Positions 37,410-47,808 of a stretch of 64,000 bases of DNA are shown one piece after another (within the stretch, counting starts at the first letter, position 1; every line of letters starts with the position of its first letter). The notes beneath the pieces were generated by a model that saw only the letters and a program-made list of their open reading frames with translations, did no database searches and was not told where the DNA came from. The stretch is from Owenia fusiformis (lineage: Eukaryota; Annelida; Polychaeta; Sabellida; Oweniidae): NCBI GenBank assembly GCA_903813345.2, contig CAIIXF020000004.1, positions 10,860,196 to 10,924,195 on the forward strand. Direction: 5' to 3'. The position numbers and the translations under genes are program-made.

Positions 37410-37800
37410 GGTTTTCCATCTGAGCACAGTTCTATGAGTGACCTGCGGTCCCAAAGTGGCAAGGTCAAACAACTGTCTTGCTCCCATCATGCTCGAGGCT
37501 TTTCCATCTGAGCACAGTTCTATGAGTGACCTGCGGTCCCAAAGTGGCAAGGTCAAACAACTGTCTCGCTCCTATTTCCATCTGAGCATTCCTCTTGTGA
37601 GTGACCTACGATCCCATATAGTAAGGTCAAACAACTGTCCGCTCCCATCACTGACATATCCAAGACCTTATGTCCTCTAACAACAGTAGAGAGTGATCTG
37701 TTCATCCTCAAGGCTTTACCATCTGAGCATTCCTCTTGTGAATGACCTACGGGCTAATATAGTAAGGTCAAACAACTGTCCGCTCCCATCACTGACCAGA
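37410..37800. repeat. Imperfect repeats in the internal region
   Basis: TTTCCATCTGAGCA, GAGTGACCT(G/A)CG and AAGGTCAAACAACTGTC recur in the same order near 37411, 37501, 37575 and 37714. The unequal spacing (about 89, 73 and 139 bp) shows small deletions and insertions. The region sits downstream of the protease in minus-strand sense, where pol would be expected. Confidence 0.75.
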
Positions 37801-38170
37801 CCAGGACTATGTCCCATGTTAGTCCAATCTTGACTTAGAACCATCTGGATGTCTGCTTCAAGGGTTGGGAGAGTGTTTTATATCATTCTCCAAATGTAAC
37901 GGGATCGTTGTATCCACCATGACTGACTGTAGCCCCAAGTTAGCTACTCTCAAGGCTTTAACAAGCATGGTGCTCCCGAAATTTGTAGAATGATTATAGG
38001 TGGGAATCAGCACCTTGGTGTAATCCGCACGGTCTCCTGTACCACCAATCTGCCTGCAGTTTGGCTGTAACTCCTTTCCAGTAGGCATTCCAAATGTGTC
38101 TCCCTCTAGAGTAAAAATTTATTTTTGACACACAGTGTTCCCTAAAGTTCGAAGGACTTTGTTCCATCGA

Positions 38171-38299
38171 CTAAGTGTATAGCATTGTTTCCCTATGGGG
38201 GTGTTTATGGACAGAGGTTCCGATCCTCTTAGCAGTTTCCTCAGATATGATGCTTATCTGGGAACCAGTGTCCACTAAAGCAGTATAAACACCCAATAA
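38171..38299 (-). pseudogene. Retroelement aspartic protease, decayed fragment
   Basis: The frame reads VYTALVDTGSQISIISEETA and ends at a stop 43 codons after the upstream stop. The ALVDTGSQISII segment is the active-site strand of retropepsins, with the DTG triad. The usual flap and the second half (the hydrophobic ILG-like strand) are not readable in the same frame. The fragment lies just after the gag-like frame in a different phase, as gag-pro junctions often do, though here a stop precedes it. Confidence 0.7.
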
Positions 38300-38305
38300 T
38301 CAAAT

Positions 38306-38800
38306 TCAGGTTATTGGCACCAGATTTCCTGACGGTATGTTCATTAGGGTACGAAGCCATATCATAGGGTCTTGTAGTATCTGAAAAAAAAATCTAGTCC
38401 CATAATCAGCTGTTTCCTCATTGACTCTAGCAGAGCTCCTCGTAGTTGTGGTTTCCACTACTGCAAGCGGAGTTGCCTGAGACATAAATGAAGTCCATAC
38501 TGGGTTATTGGGACCGGAAGATTGAACCACTGAAGGTTCATCAGTTCCCTCCTGATTTCTACCAATAGATTTCCCGTTAGTATAGAGATGTTTGTGCATC
38601 TCTCCACCTTCTTGAAATCTTGGGCGGTTGTCAGGGTACCACTGAATGAAAGGATTGGAAGAAGTGACTGGTGTCACAGGCGAAATATCAAATCTCCCTG
38701 TCAGCCCAGTCCTGGTTACTCCTGAAGCCATCGTCAAGTCGCCTATGCCATCGGGTTGTGGATCATCATCGATTACAAAAATGGGGTTGACCAATTTCAT
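38306..38800 (-). CDS. Gag-like frame of the second LTR element
   Basis: 164 codons from an ATG, with the open frame extending about 30 codons further upstream without ATG. It is placed between the primer-binding site and the protease fragment, where gag belongs. The protein is rich in Asp, Pro, Thr and Ser (for example VIDDDPQPDGIGD) and has no CCHC zinc knuckle and no clear capsid motif. The assignment rests on position, not on similarity. It could be the disordered carboxy-terminal end of a gag whose capsid part is lost. Confidence 0.45.
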   Translation of the reverse strand: MKLVNPIFVIDDDPQPDGIGDLTMASGVTRTGLTGRFDISPVTPVTSSNPFIQWYPDNRPRFQEGGEMHKHLYTNGKSIGRNQEGTDEPSVVQSSGPNNPVWTSFMSQATPLAVVETTTTRSSARVNEETADYGTRFFFQILQDPMIWLRTLMNIPSGNLVPIT

Positions 38801-39187
38801 GTCTCCACCATATTGGGTTGTATCCTCAGGTCGAATTGGTTCAATTAGGTCGACATCATAGTCACTCTTGTTAGAATTATCCTGCGTTAACTAAATTTAT
38901 ACCATGGTTATATTAAACATGCTTTTATAAATGTTAATATTATCTTATATGAGACAGAGTATTATATATGACAATAACTACATTATATGTGGCTTGTCCC
39001 ATCGGGTCACAGCATCACAGCAAGGTTGACATCCTGGCAAGGGCTACTTAAGATAACTAATTGTACATCATTAAACATTGAACACATATACATAAATCAA
39101 ACTGTTACTTTATGTTAGCCAGAGCTTTAAAAATTAAATAAGAATATAAGTGGACATGACTAAGCACATTTAACAAAACGTTAGATT

Positions 39188-39205
39188 ATCCCACATCTGA
39201 CACCA
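39188..39205 (-). other. Primer-binding site, tRNA-Leu-like
   Basis: On the minus strand TGGTGTCAGATGTGGGAT begins two bases after the LTR end. Its complement ATCCCACATCTGACACCA is one base away from the 3' end with CCA of vertebrate tRNA-Leu (CAA type). The host's own tRNA may match perfectly. Confidence 0.72.
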
Positions 39206-39207
39206 AT

Positions 39208-42200
39208 TGTAACAACCCTGGCCTATATGTAACAGTGGAGTGATCAATAAAATGTTATTAAAGGAAGGAATACCTCTTGTGTTATGCCTAATTAATAAAA
39301 ATACATAATAAGTAAGGTAAAGTTAAAATAATATATTTTATTTTACATGATTATTATTATTATTATATTAAAAGGTGTTAGCAATAATTGTATTTATTAA
39401 TGTAAACAAGTGGTTATCCTTTATGGATACCACCTGATGAAAAATAGTCCCTGTTATAAATGGCAAGTATCAAAAGTCATGGTCATGCCAAATGAATAAA
39501 AGTACAAAATAAGTCATCCTTTATGGATAAACTTATAAGGAAATGAATGGATCCAAGTTGAAATGATATCCTTTATGGATTTACATAACATAATCAAGTA
39601 GTTATAATTCGTAATAGATGTAAATAACTAGATCAAGTAATTGTCATCACTAATGGATGAACACAAATGAATGAAGTAGTTGTCATCCTTAATGGATGAA
39701 TATAAAAAGGGCTAAGTTCGTGTCATCCTTAATGGATGAACAAAAGTGGACTAGGATTAAGTGTTTCTCGTCCTTGAAGGATGATTGTAAAATGACTAAG
39801 TAGTTATCATCCTTAATGGATGAGTGTAAAATGGTAAGTGCATGTCATCCTTAATGGATGAATGTAAAAGGGCTAAGTGCATGTCATCCTTAATGGATGA
39901 ATGTAAAATTACTAAGTACATGTTACTCCTAATGGATGAGCATAAGTGGACTATGTACATGTCATCCTTAATGGATGATCATAAGTGGACTATGTACATG
40001 TCATCCTTAATGGATGATCTCTAATGAATGAACATAAGTACATGTGAAATGAACGAACATAAGTACATGTGAAATGAACGAACATAAGCAGGGGCGTAGG
40101 AAGGTGTAAATTCAACACTACGCCAAAAATATGAAACTATTCTGTCAAAACTTCAATATCAAAACGCCTATTTTATGCTCGTAAAACGTTTTTGACATTT
40201 TTGACCATTTTGACCTTAATAAGGTCAATGAAGGTCAAATCTCAAATCTAAAGTTAGATTTGAACTTATGATATCTTGTAGATGATTTTGAAAAAATGGT
40301 CAATTTGAAGCAAGTTGAAAAATACCTTTTTTGACCGTGAAAATCTTTAATGAAAAGTCAAATTTGAACTTCTCAAAACTTCAGTCCAAACAGTATTTGT
40401 TAAGTTATTGGAATGTTTAAGAATGTGTTACAGACGCCAACTGCCGACCGCCAACCGCAACCCGCCGATCACCAACCGCCGTCAAAAAAACGAGACCACC
40501 CCAATATGTCACCACTTTCTGGTGGTGACATAATTAGAAACAGGGTAACTTTCCATTCTGATACACATCGCATCTAAAAAAAACTGTCTGTGCAAGAAGA
40601 GAGGGCCATGGTATTCCATAATGGTAAGTTTCAATATTTTACGAATTAAATTTTTCGAAAAGTGTCATTTATCTGTGGCTCAACTTAGAAATATAACAGA
40701 GGCACAAAAACCCTGCAAAAGAGTACTGTTGAAAAAATCGAGTATATTACTCAGTATATGGTATGATCTTTAGCCTAATTATTAGTTAAGTGTGCTCGAG
40801 ATTACTTTTACAATTTATGAATGAGAAAATATGACTAAAGAACATGGGAAATTTAATAATCCTTCTTTTTCTCACTTTTCAACACTACGCACTGGCGTTT
40901 TGGCGTACATTGTTCCTACGCCACTGATAAGTACATGTGAAATGAACGAAGTAAAATAATCACTAGTGATAATAGCGGTTTAAAATATGTGTGTTCTACA
41001 GTATGATATGATCATGTTGAACTAAATATGTACAGAAATTGTTATGTTTGAGTAGAAACTAAACCATTTATATTGAAGTTTCTTAAAAGTAAAAGTTTTC
41101 TCAAAATGTGTCCAATAAGAAATTGTGGTAAAGGAGTGATATTAATTTTCCCAATAGATGTCCAGTAAAAATGGCCGAGAGAAATGTTGTAATAAATTAT
41201 CCAATAGATGGCCAGTAAAAATGGCGGGGATTTGAAATTATACCAAATAATTCCCTTGTTAAAGAGCTTATAGAACTGGCGGTAATTTGAAATGATACCA
41301 GAATTTACTCAATAGGTGGCTAATAAAAGTGGCTGGAGTTTGAAATGTTACAAAATTTCTCTTATAAAATGACTAACAAATATGGCGGGAACTTGAAATG
41401 GTCCCAGACTTTACCCAATAGATGGCTAATAAAAATGGCGGGAACTTGAAATGGTCCCAGATTTTACTCAATAAATGGCTGATAAAAATGGCGGGAAAAT
41501 GAAATTGTACCAAATTTCCAAAGAATTATAAATGCCATAAAAATTCAGTTACCATAAAACGTGGCTGATGAAAGTGGTCAATAACACCTTAGGAATATGA
41601 CATATTACCATCCCTGTTTACTCAATAACAATTGTAAATGTTAGATGAACGTTTTCCCTTTCCAAAAATATGAGTAATTTTCCATCCCAAAACGGTGAAT
41701 TCCCATGTCTAATGTGAAAGGATTTCCAACCAAAACATGAGGGTTTTATCTATAAAATGTACCCATAATGAAGGAATTTATCCACAAAAACACAACTCAA
41801 CTCACTGCAAGGAATTTCTCCCCAAAAATTATAAGGCTTTTACCCATAAGCTTTTGAAATAATACGTCCATAAAAACAGTAAAGATTTGTACCCTCAAAC
41901 ATGATTGACAAAGCAGGTAAAGTTTTCCCGCCAAAAAGGTGTAATTGCCCGCCAAAGGGTAGTATTTTCCCGCCAAAAACCATAATTACCCGCCAAAAGG
42001 CATAATTACCCGCCAGAAGGCATAATAAAACATAGGCTTGAAATAGAACCTGAAAACCTCTCGATAAAATGGTTTATTTATAATGACCAAACACTGCCTA
42101 AGCACCTGAACACTGCAGCCGAAAATGTATTCAAAGTGATAAATGACCTCCTATCTAAGAAATATGAGTATAAATAGAAGGGGGAGTATACTTGCAACGT

Positions 42201-42672
42201 GGTATAATGAATTGAATAAAATACTGGGTTATAAAATTGTATGCAATTTGAAATGGTAGACTCCAAACGCTAGAAATTCCAATAATTTTCTAAATGAAGT
42301 TCACATTACGTAGATGACCATAAATAAATGAAGTAACTATGAAGCCACCGAATGTATGAAAGAATGTAATTATTTAGGCCTACCCAAGTTTCAGCTGTTG
42401 AAGTTGAAGCCATGATGGGAGCACGTCCGTCCCTCAGCAAGTTGCAAATATACTTCCTCGAACTATGTTCGCGGGCTCATGATCATGTGATCTTCAATCT
42501 CGAGTCTCACGAGATTTGAAACGAGATTTTAAACGAGACCGGAAGTATTTTAACCAAGGATTTTAAAAAAAACATTAGCTTCTTCCGTAAGTAGAATATA
42601 AAGTAAAATATCGACCAGGTCCCTTTGCCATACTGGCGATACAATACAAATGTCGGGCCCCTGGCCGCTACA
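39208..42672 (-). repeat. LTR 2 of the second LTR element (its 5' LTR), with a transposon inside
   Basis: It equals LTR 1 after removal of 843 bases (element plus 5-bp duplication). Single differences are visible, for example one extra base near 41654. It ends at GCTACA followed by GTGG. Confidence 0.87.
40089..40926. mobile_element. 838-bp non-autonomous hAT-like element inserted in the LTR
   Basis: Ends CAGGGGCGTAGGAA and TTCCTACGCCACTG are inverted copies. ATAAG is duplicated on both sides (40084-40088 and 40927-40931). The other LTR shows the empty site with a single ATAAG near 35024, so borders are exact. CAGNG ends with 5-bp duplications suit hAT5-type elements. The interior has no long frame but holds a GTCACCA-CTTTC-TGGTGGTGAC hairpin-like stretch near 40508 and CCGCCAACCGC repeats near 40445. 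Confidence 0.88.
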
Positions 42673-42730
42673 GTGGCTATGACCAAGTCGTTGGGGCAAG
42701 TTTGGTGAAAAGCACCTCGGAACTGAGTCA

Positions 42731-43060
42731 GATGTTTGTAAAACTACAACCCTTGATTTTTTCAGTTGAATTCTAGCTTGTTTAAGATAATGTTTGAGTA
42801 ATTGGAGCCAAGCCAGATGTTTGTGAATTGCATCCTTTGTTTTTTCAGTTGAATTCTAGCCTGATTGAGATAATGTTCGAGTAAATAGTGGAACCAAGCC
42901 AGATGTTTTTGAAACTACAACCCAAGAGTTTTTCAGTTGAATTCTTGCCTGTTTAAGATAATGTTCGAGTAAATAGTGGCACTAAACCAGATGTTTGTGA
43001 AACTACATCCTTTGTTTTTTCGGTTGAATTCTAGCCTGTTTAAGATAATTTTTAAGTAAA
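42731..43060. repeat. Tandem repeat, 4 units of 85-88 bp
   Basis: GATGTTT(G/T)TGAAACTACA-type starts are at 42731, 42816, 42902 and 42990. Each is followed by TTTTTTCAGTTGAATTCTAGCCTG and TTTAAGATAATGTTCGAGTAA stretches (shortened here). It begins about 55 bases after the LTR element. Confidence 0.85.
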
Positions 43061-43499
43061 ATATAAATGCATCGAGAATGGAAATTTCTAAACGATAACA
43101 CACGAATTTGAATTTTAGTGTAATAACCCTCTTCTTTCCTGGAATAAAATTAGCGTTAATATAAAACAGACTGCAAAAAGGACGATATAGGCATGTTTTA
43201 TGCACATTTTATTCAAAACGTAGAATACATTATAAGATGTAATAATTTTTGTACCCTAAATGCCTTTTCTCGATAGCCTGGAGACTTTTCACGCCACAAC
43301 GTGCATTTTGTTAATTTTAACCAGTTTGAATAATTCGAATTGGAATTGTACAATACAATATGATACACAATGCAAACACGGGGCTTTTTTCGATAATTGC
43401 CATGTCGAAACTGAAGGCATTATATATTTTTGAACAAGAAGAATAAGAAACAAATTGTTTTTCATGGTTTCGTCAGTGGCACCATTGTCCGCATGTTGT
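43061..43499. other. Interval without recognised feature
   Basis: Nothing recognised. A minus-strand frame of 90 codons overlaps the preceding tandem array and has no domain. Confidence 0.35.
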
Positions 43500-44700
43500 C
43501 CTCTTGCTATACTAGTTGTACAAAACCAAATCATATTTCATGATTTCTTCGGTGGAACCATTGTTCCCATATTGTCCTTTTGCAATTTATACAAGAAACA
43601 AATCAAAATTTAGTCAGTGGTACTATTGTCTCCATGTTGTCCCTTTGCTCATAGACAAGAAACAAATCATATTTCAAAATTTAGTCAGTGGTACTATTGT
43701 CCCCATGATGTCCCTTTGCTCATAGACAAGAAACAAATCATATTTCAAAATTTAGTCAGTGGTACTATTGTCCCAATGTCGTCCCTTTGCTCATAGACAA
43801 GAAACAAATCATATTTCAAAAATTAGTCAGTGGTACTATTGTCCCCATGATGTCCCTTTGCTCATAGACAAGAAACAAATCATATTTCAAAATTTAGTCA
43901 GTGGTACTATTGTCCCCATGTTGTCCCTTTGCTCATAGACAAGAAACAAATCATATGAGCCAGGCCATAGGAAAAGGGGTCTTATCACAGATTTTTTCAA
44001 TATTCTGATTGTTTGTTTATCTTAAAAAGCACAAAGAGGCCTTTCAAATGAGCCATGGCTTGTGTCTTAACAATTTTTCCTTGTATACTAGTATATAAAC
44101 CAATAAGTCGGATTTGAATTTAGCACATTTTCCTATAAATCTTGGTCACATTTTTGGCTCTGTAGCACAATTTCAATTTTTGTGATAAGACCGGTTTTCC
44201 TAAGGCCAGGCTCATATTTCAAAATTTAGTCAGTGGTTCTATTGTCACCATGTTGTCCTCTTGCAATTTGTACAAGAAACAAATCATATTCCAAAATTTA
44301 GTCAGTAGTACTATTGTCCCCATGTTGTCCCCATTTGCTCATAGACAAGAAACAAATCACATTTCATGATTTCGTCAGTGGCACCATTTTCCCCATGATG
44401 TAATTTTGCTAATTGTACAAAAACAAATCATATTTCATGATTTCATCAGTGGAACCATTGTCCCGATGTTTTCCTTTTACTAATTGTTCAAGAATCAAAT
44501 CACATTTCATTATTTCCTCGGTGGTAATATTGTCCACATGTTGTCCTTTTGCAAATCGTAAGAAACAAATCATATTTCAAGATTTCGTCAGTGGCACTAT
44601 TATCCCTATGTTGTCCTTTTGCTATTGAAACAAACCATATTTCATAATTTCGCCGTGGCACTATTGTCCCCATGTTGCCCTTATGCTATGGTTTTGTCAG
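43500..44700. repeat. Minisatellite of about 75-bp units, interrupted
   Basis: Units contain GACAAGAAACAAATCATATT, AGTCAGTGGTACTATTGTCC and CCATG(T/A)TGTCCCTTTGCTC. The central units (43600-43950) are nearly identical and the outer ones are diverged, a usual pattern of recent central expansion. A 257-bp element splits the array at 43957-44213. Confidence 0.88.
43957..44213. mobile_element. 257-bp MITE inside the minisatellite
   Basis: The first 33 bases (from GAGCCAGGCCATAGGAAAA) and the last 33 (to TTTTCCTAAGGCCAGGCTC) are imperfect inverted copies. ATAT stands on both sides, and the minisatellite unit resumes exactly after it, so the pre-insertion sequence is known. The family is not identified. 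Confidence 0.75.
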
Positions 44701-45325
44701 TGGCAACGTTGTCCCATAATAGGGGGTTTCCATTGAGAACTGGCACCCTATGTAGTTATTTGATTCATTTCATAATTAAAACTGGCTTTTAAAACGGATA
44801 TGTTAACATACCTCTTTTCAGACAACTTTCAGTTTCCTACTCCAAGACTGGCAATGGGAAATCTCGAAATTAGAAATCTCATCATTTCATTTGATTTATC
44901 AACATTTTGCTATAAGCCTAACAATATTGGAATTTAATACATATGGAGCTTGATATATGATTGTAATTGGGAATATCTCAGGGTCAATATAATATGTCTG
45001 CTCACATGGGCTTGACTTCCAAATGAAATATGTATTAGCAAAGGGGCAATCAAAATAGCCTGAACTGACGACAGGATGATTTCTCTATTCTTATCCTATA
45101 CAATCTAGTTGAAAGTCCAAGGTTAACGCGAGCGAGCCAGCCGTCGAAGATTTTGAGGCGTCAAAAAGTTGGATAATACAGCTAGGGTGGTCCAAAAATG
45201 GGACACTACTGATATTTCAAAAATGGATACTGATTTTCTTGATGAAAACATGTCATATTATATACCAGTGGAGAGGGAATTTACTTATCTTTAATTTGGT
45301 ATATCATAAGTTCAAATTAATTTTA

Positions 45326-45994
45326 ATGTCTGTCAACCAGCCTCCATAATGAATTATGTCATTTTCATTTCAAAACGCTTTCTCCAAAACTTGCCACTTC
45401 TCAACAATTCTATCCCTAATAAGGGACTGAGTAGATGTAAGGGGTTCACGATGAACCAATTCTGTTAGTTCTCACAATATGTTGTCGTCGCAGACATTGA
45501 TATCGGATGATAAAATTACTGTATTGTTTTTGGACCATTCTTATATGAGCTCATATTCGAATCATTACATTTTCCAACAAGATTGGGCACCAAGCAATAG
45601 CTAGATCCCACAAGAGTGTCAAATGGTTAAATAAAAATGTGCCTAGATTCATCCCCCTTAATCATTGCCTTCCACCAATCACCCAACATCTGCGACAACC
45701 ATGTATGGGGAGAACTAAGAGAATTAGTGTTCCATGAATCCTTGACATCTTTCCAGTCCCTGAAGGACAGAATTGTTGAGAAGTGAAATACATTGGGTCA
45801 ACAGCATATCAATGATGCTATTGACCAGTTTAGGCCAAAATTGAGGGCTACAATTGATCATAATGGTGGACATATTGGACGTCTGTTCATGTAAATAAAG
45901 TTGACAATAAAACTTGGTTTCTACAAGTTTTGGGAAACATGTTTTGACTATGGAAATGACGTCATGTATATAATGGACGCTGGTTGACAGACAT
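45326..45994 (+). mobile_element. Tc1/mariner-like element, internally deleted
   Basis: ATGTCTGTCAACCAGC at the left and GCTGGTTGACAGACAT at the right open imperfect inverted repeats of about 70 bases. Between them lies the carboxy-terminal part of a transposase with several stops. At 669 bp it is about half the length of a complete element. The target TA is clear on the left only. Confidence 0.75.
45525..45894 (+). pseudogene. Decayed Tc1/mariner-type DDE transposase, carboxy-terminal part
   Basis: Readable pieces include IFQQDWAPSNS (family motif QQD-x-AP-x-H, second catalytic Asp), then KWLNKNVPRFIPLNH, then WGELRELVFHESL and a final stretch ending HIGRLFM before a stop at 45892-45894. 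The third catalytic residue region (after the PDLNP-type motif) is damaged. At least three in-frame stops and shifts occur. No amino-terminal DNA-binding part is present. Confidence 0.72.
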
Positions 45995-46085
45995 TTATAA
46001 TAGTAGTTGTTAATTGGGGGCTTTCAATCCTCGTTAATACAGAACCCTATGGGAGGTGGTTATTGTCGAATAGGTGGGTAATAAA

Positions 46086-46265
46086 GGGTATTCCCCGTTT
46101 TCCTCAACTACGTCATCGAGGGGATTTCCATATTTCACCAATCTGGTTTAATATGGTTTTATGTTTTATAACCATGGGTATTCCCCGTTTTCTTCAACTA
46201 CGTCATCGAGGGGATTTCCATATTTCACCAATCTGGTTTAATCCGGTTTTATGTTTTATAACCAT
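46086..46265. repeat. Tandem duplication, 2 units of 90 bp
   Basis: GGGTATTCCCCGTTTTCCTC at 46086 recurs with one change at 46176, followed by TACGTCATCGAGGGGATTTC each time. A 77-codon frame through it is repeat-derived. Confidence 0.9.
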
Positions 46266-46603
46266 TTTGTATAAAAGAATGCAGATTTTTAACTAGGGGT
46301 CAACTCGAGTTATTAGGAGTGTAATTAAGGATATTCTTTTCGTTTTTTAGAAAACTTTGATAAAAAACAACATTATGTGATAAATGTTAATCAGTGTATC
46401 AGGGCATTTAATATGATGATGGTATAATAGGGAGATTATATGGATTATACAAGTTTATACTTGTAATTCAGAATAGTATGATTTTACTTTTTACAATCTC
46501 TCTCCTTATTCTTATGGTTGAATCTCCCTGGTATTTTGACATCACCACAGTGTGACTTAAACATAACACATTCATTAAAGTATATATTTATATATTTTAT
46601 ACT

Positions 46604-46609
46604 TTTATT
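46604..46609 (-). terminator. Poly(A) signal after the integrase
   Basis: AATAAA on the minus strand, about 40 bases after the integrase stop codon. Confidence 0.5.
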
Positions 46610-46648
46610 TACATAAAATATCAAAGACTATACATAAACATTTTATAA

Positions 46649-47743
46649 TTACAATGGTGTTATGTCAGAATCTTTCAACCATGAATCAAACTTCTCAGGC
46701 CAACATTTCCATCGAACAAAATGTTCCTTTTGGCCTCTCCTTGTTCTAGTTTTTAAAATTTTCTCAACTTTCCACAATTTATCTTCATCAATATGTACCC
46801 TTTGAAGCTCTGGTTGATAGAATGTCCCAGTGATCTCGTCACCATTATAATCTTTTAAACGATAGATTGGTAATCCTTGTCTGATAAATCTACTGGCTAC
46901 TTTGAATATTTCACCTGTCCATTGCTCATCATATTCTCGACTAAATATAGATCTTTCTTGGGTGATTCTTACCAATGCTCCAATGGGAAACTTGAAAATT
47001 TGATTTGATTTAGTTTTTACAACAACTTTAGGATAATACATTCGCCACCAAATAGTCATTTCATCATTTTTATTTACATCATTAGGGGCCATATTTATCC
47101 CCCTATGCCAAGTGTCATTGTAGCTATTTACAAAACTCTGCATTTTGTCTACAAATCTATAATTTTGTTTATATGTTACATATCGTTTGATTTTAGTGCG
47201 AATAGTCTTAATAAGTCTCTCTGCATAATTTGCTTTTGGGGAATTTTGTGTCACAAAATGTCTTACACCCCATTCTTTGAATAGTCTCTGTGTAGTATGG
47301 GCTTTGAACTCTTGACCTTTATCAGATCTTATAACTTCAGGTTGTCTGCCTTCTTTAAATATATCATCAAACGCAGCAGCTACCGTTTGTCCTCTCTTGT
47401 CTTTCAGAGCTCTCAGCCATGCAAAGCGCGACATAATGTCAATGACAACTAATATATATCTGTATTTGTCATTCCATTTAGCCATGTTGGATACATCCAT
47501 CAAATCAGCATCCCATTGCTGGTCAATGTGAGACATATAGACTTTATTTCGACGGAATTTCTGTTGGTATGGTCTTTGTAAGCTATAGGCTTCTTGGTTG
47601 TCTAACCATTTTTTCACTCTATAACGTGAAATGTCCAATCCCTGCTCTTGTGCAGCTCGGTACAGTTTTTCTGGACCGCTGAAACTAGCAGCATTGTGAG
47701 AATGGAAATAAATATTCGCCAGCTGATCCTTCCAGGACATCAT
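46649..47743 (-). CDS. Polinton-type retroviral-like integrase with chromodomain
   Basis: 364 residues, beginning with two Met. It would cut and join the element's ends into host DNA in the nucleus. Domains: an amino-terminal segment (1-70) with the FSGPEKLYRA and KKWLDNQEAYSL pattern usual before Polinton integrase cores but no clear HHCC zinc motif. Next is an RNase-H-like DDE core (about 72-225) with D80 in QWDADLMD, D141 in IRSDKGQEF and E175 in NYAERLIKT. Next is an SH3-like part (about 250-315, PIGALVRI). Last is a chromodomain (about 322-360, LWKVEKILKTR...HFVRWKCWPEKFDSW) that in this family binds histone tails. The D141-E175 spacing is close to the usual 35. The frame is intact, 65 bases downstream of the ATPase. 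The context with ATPase and polymerase tail separates it from Ty3/gypsy integrases. Confidence 0.9.
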   Translation of the reverse strand: MMSWKDQLANIYFHSHNAASFSGPEKLYRAAQEQGLDISRYRVKKWLDNQEAYSLQRPYQQKFRRNKVYMSHIDQQWDADLMDVSNMAKWNDKYRYILVVIDIMSRFAWLRALKDKRGQTVAAAFDDIFKEGRQPEVIRSDKGQEFKAHTTQRLFKEWGVRHFVTQNSPKANYAERLIKTIRTKIKRYVTYKQNYRFVDKMQSFVNSYNDTWHRGINMAPNDVNKNDEMTIWWRMYYPKVVVKTKSNQIFKFPIGALVRITQERSIFSREYDEQWTGEIFKVASRFIRQGLPIYRLKDYNGDEITGTFYQPELQRVHIDEDKLWKVEKILKTRTRRGQKEHFVRWKCWPEKFDSWLKDSDITPL

Positions 47744-47808
47744 TCCTCATTGAAAACTCTTTTTATTATGATGATAAGTAGTTTGTTCACAGTTTATATT
47801 TGTGGTGA

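Larger units (their letters stand above)
34138..42672 (-). mobile_element. LTR retroelement with gag/protease remnant, flanked by GTGG
   Basis: The layout is LTR 34138-36758, internal 36759-39207, LTR 39208-42672 (the latter with an 838-bp insertion). On the minus strand the LTR runs TGTAGCGGCC...GGGTTGTTACA. The 4-bp target duplication GTGG is at 34134-34137 and 42673-42676. The internal region keeps a primer-binding site, a gag-like frame, a decayed aspartic protease and a polypurine tract, but no reverse transcriptase, RNase H or integrase. With only 2449 internal bases, it is an internally deleted, probably Ty3/gypsy-like derivative that moves with borrowed enzymes. LTRs are nearly identical outside the insertion, so it is young. 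Another reading is that the 3' part of pol was never present. Confidence 0.87.
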
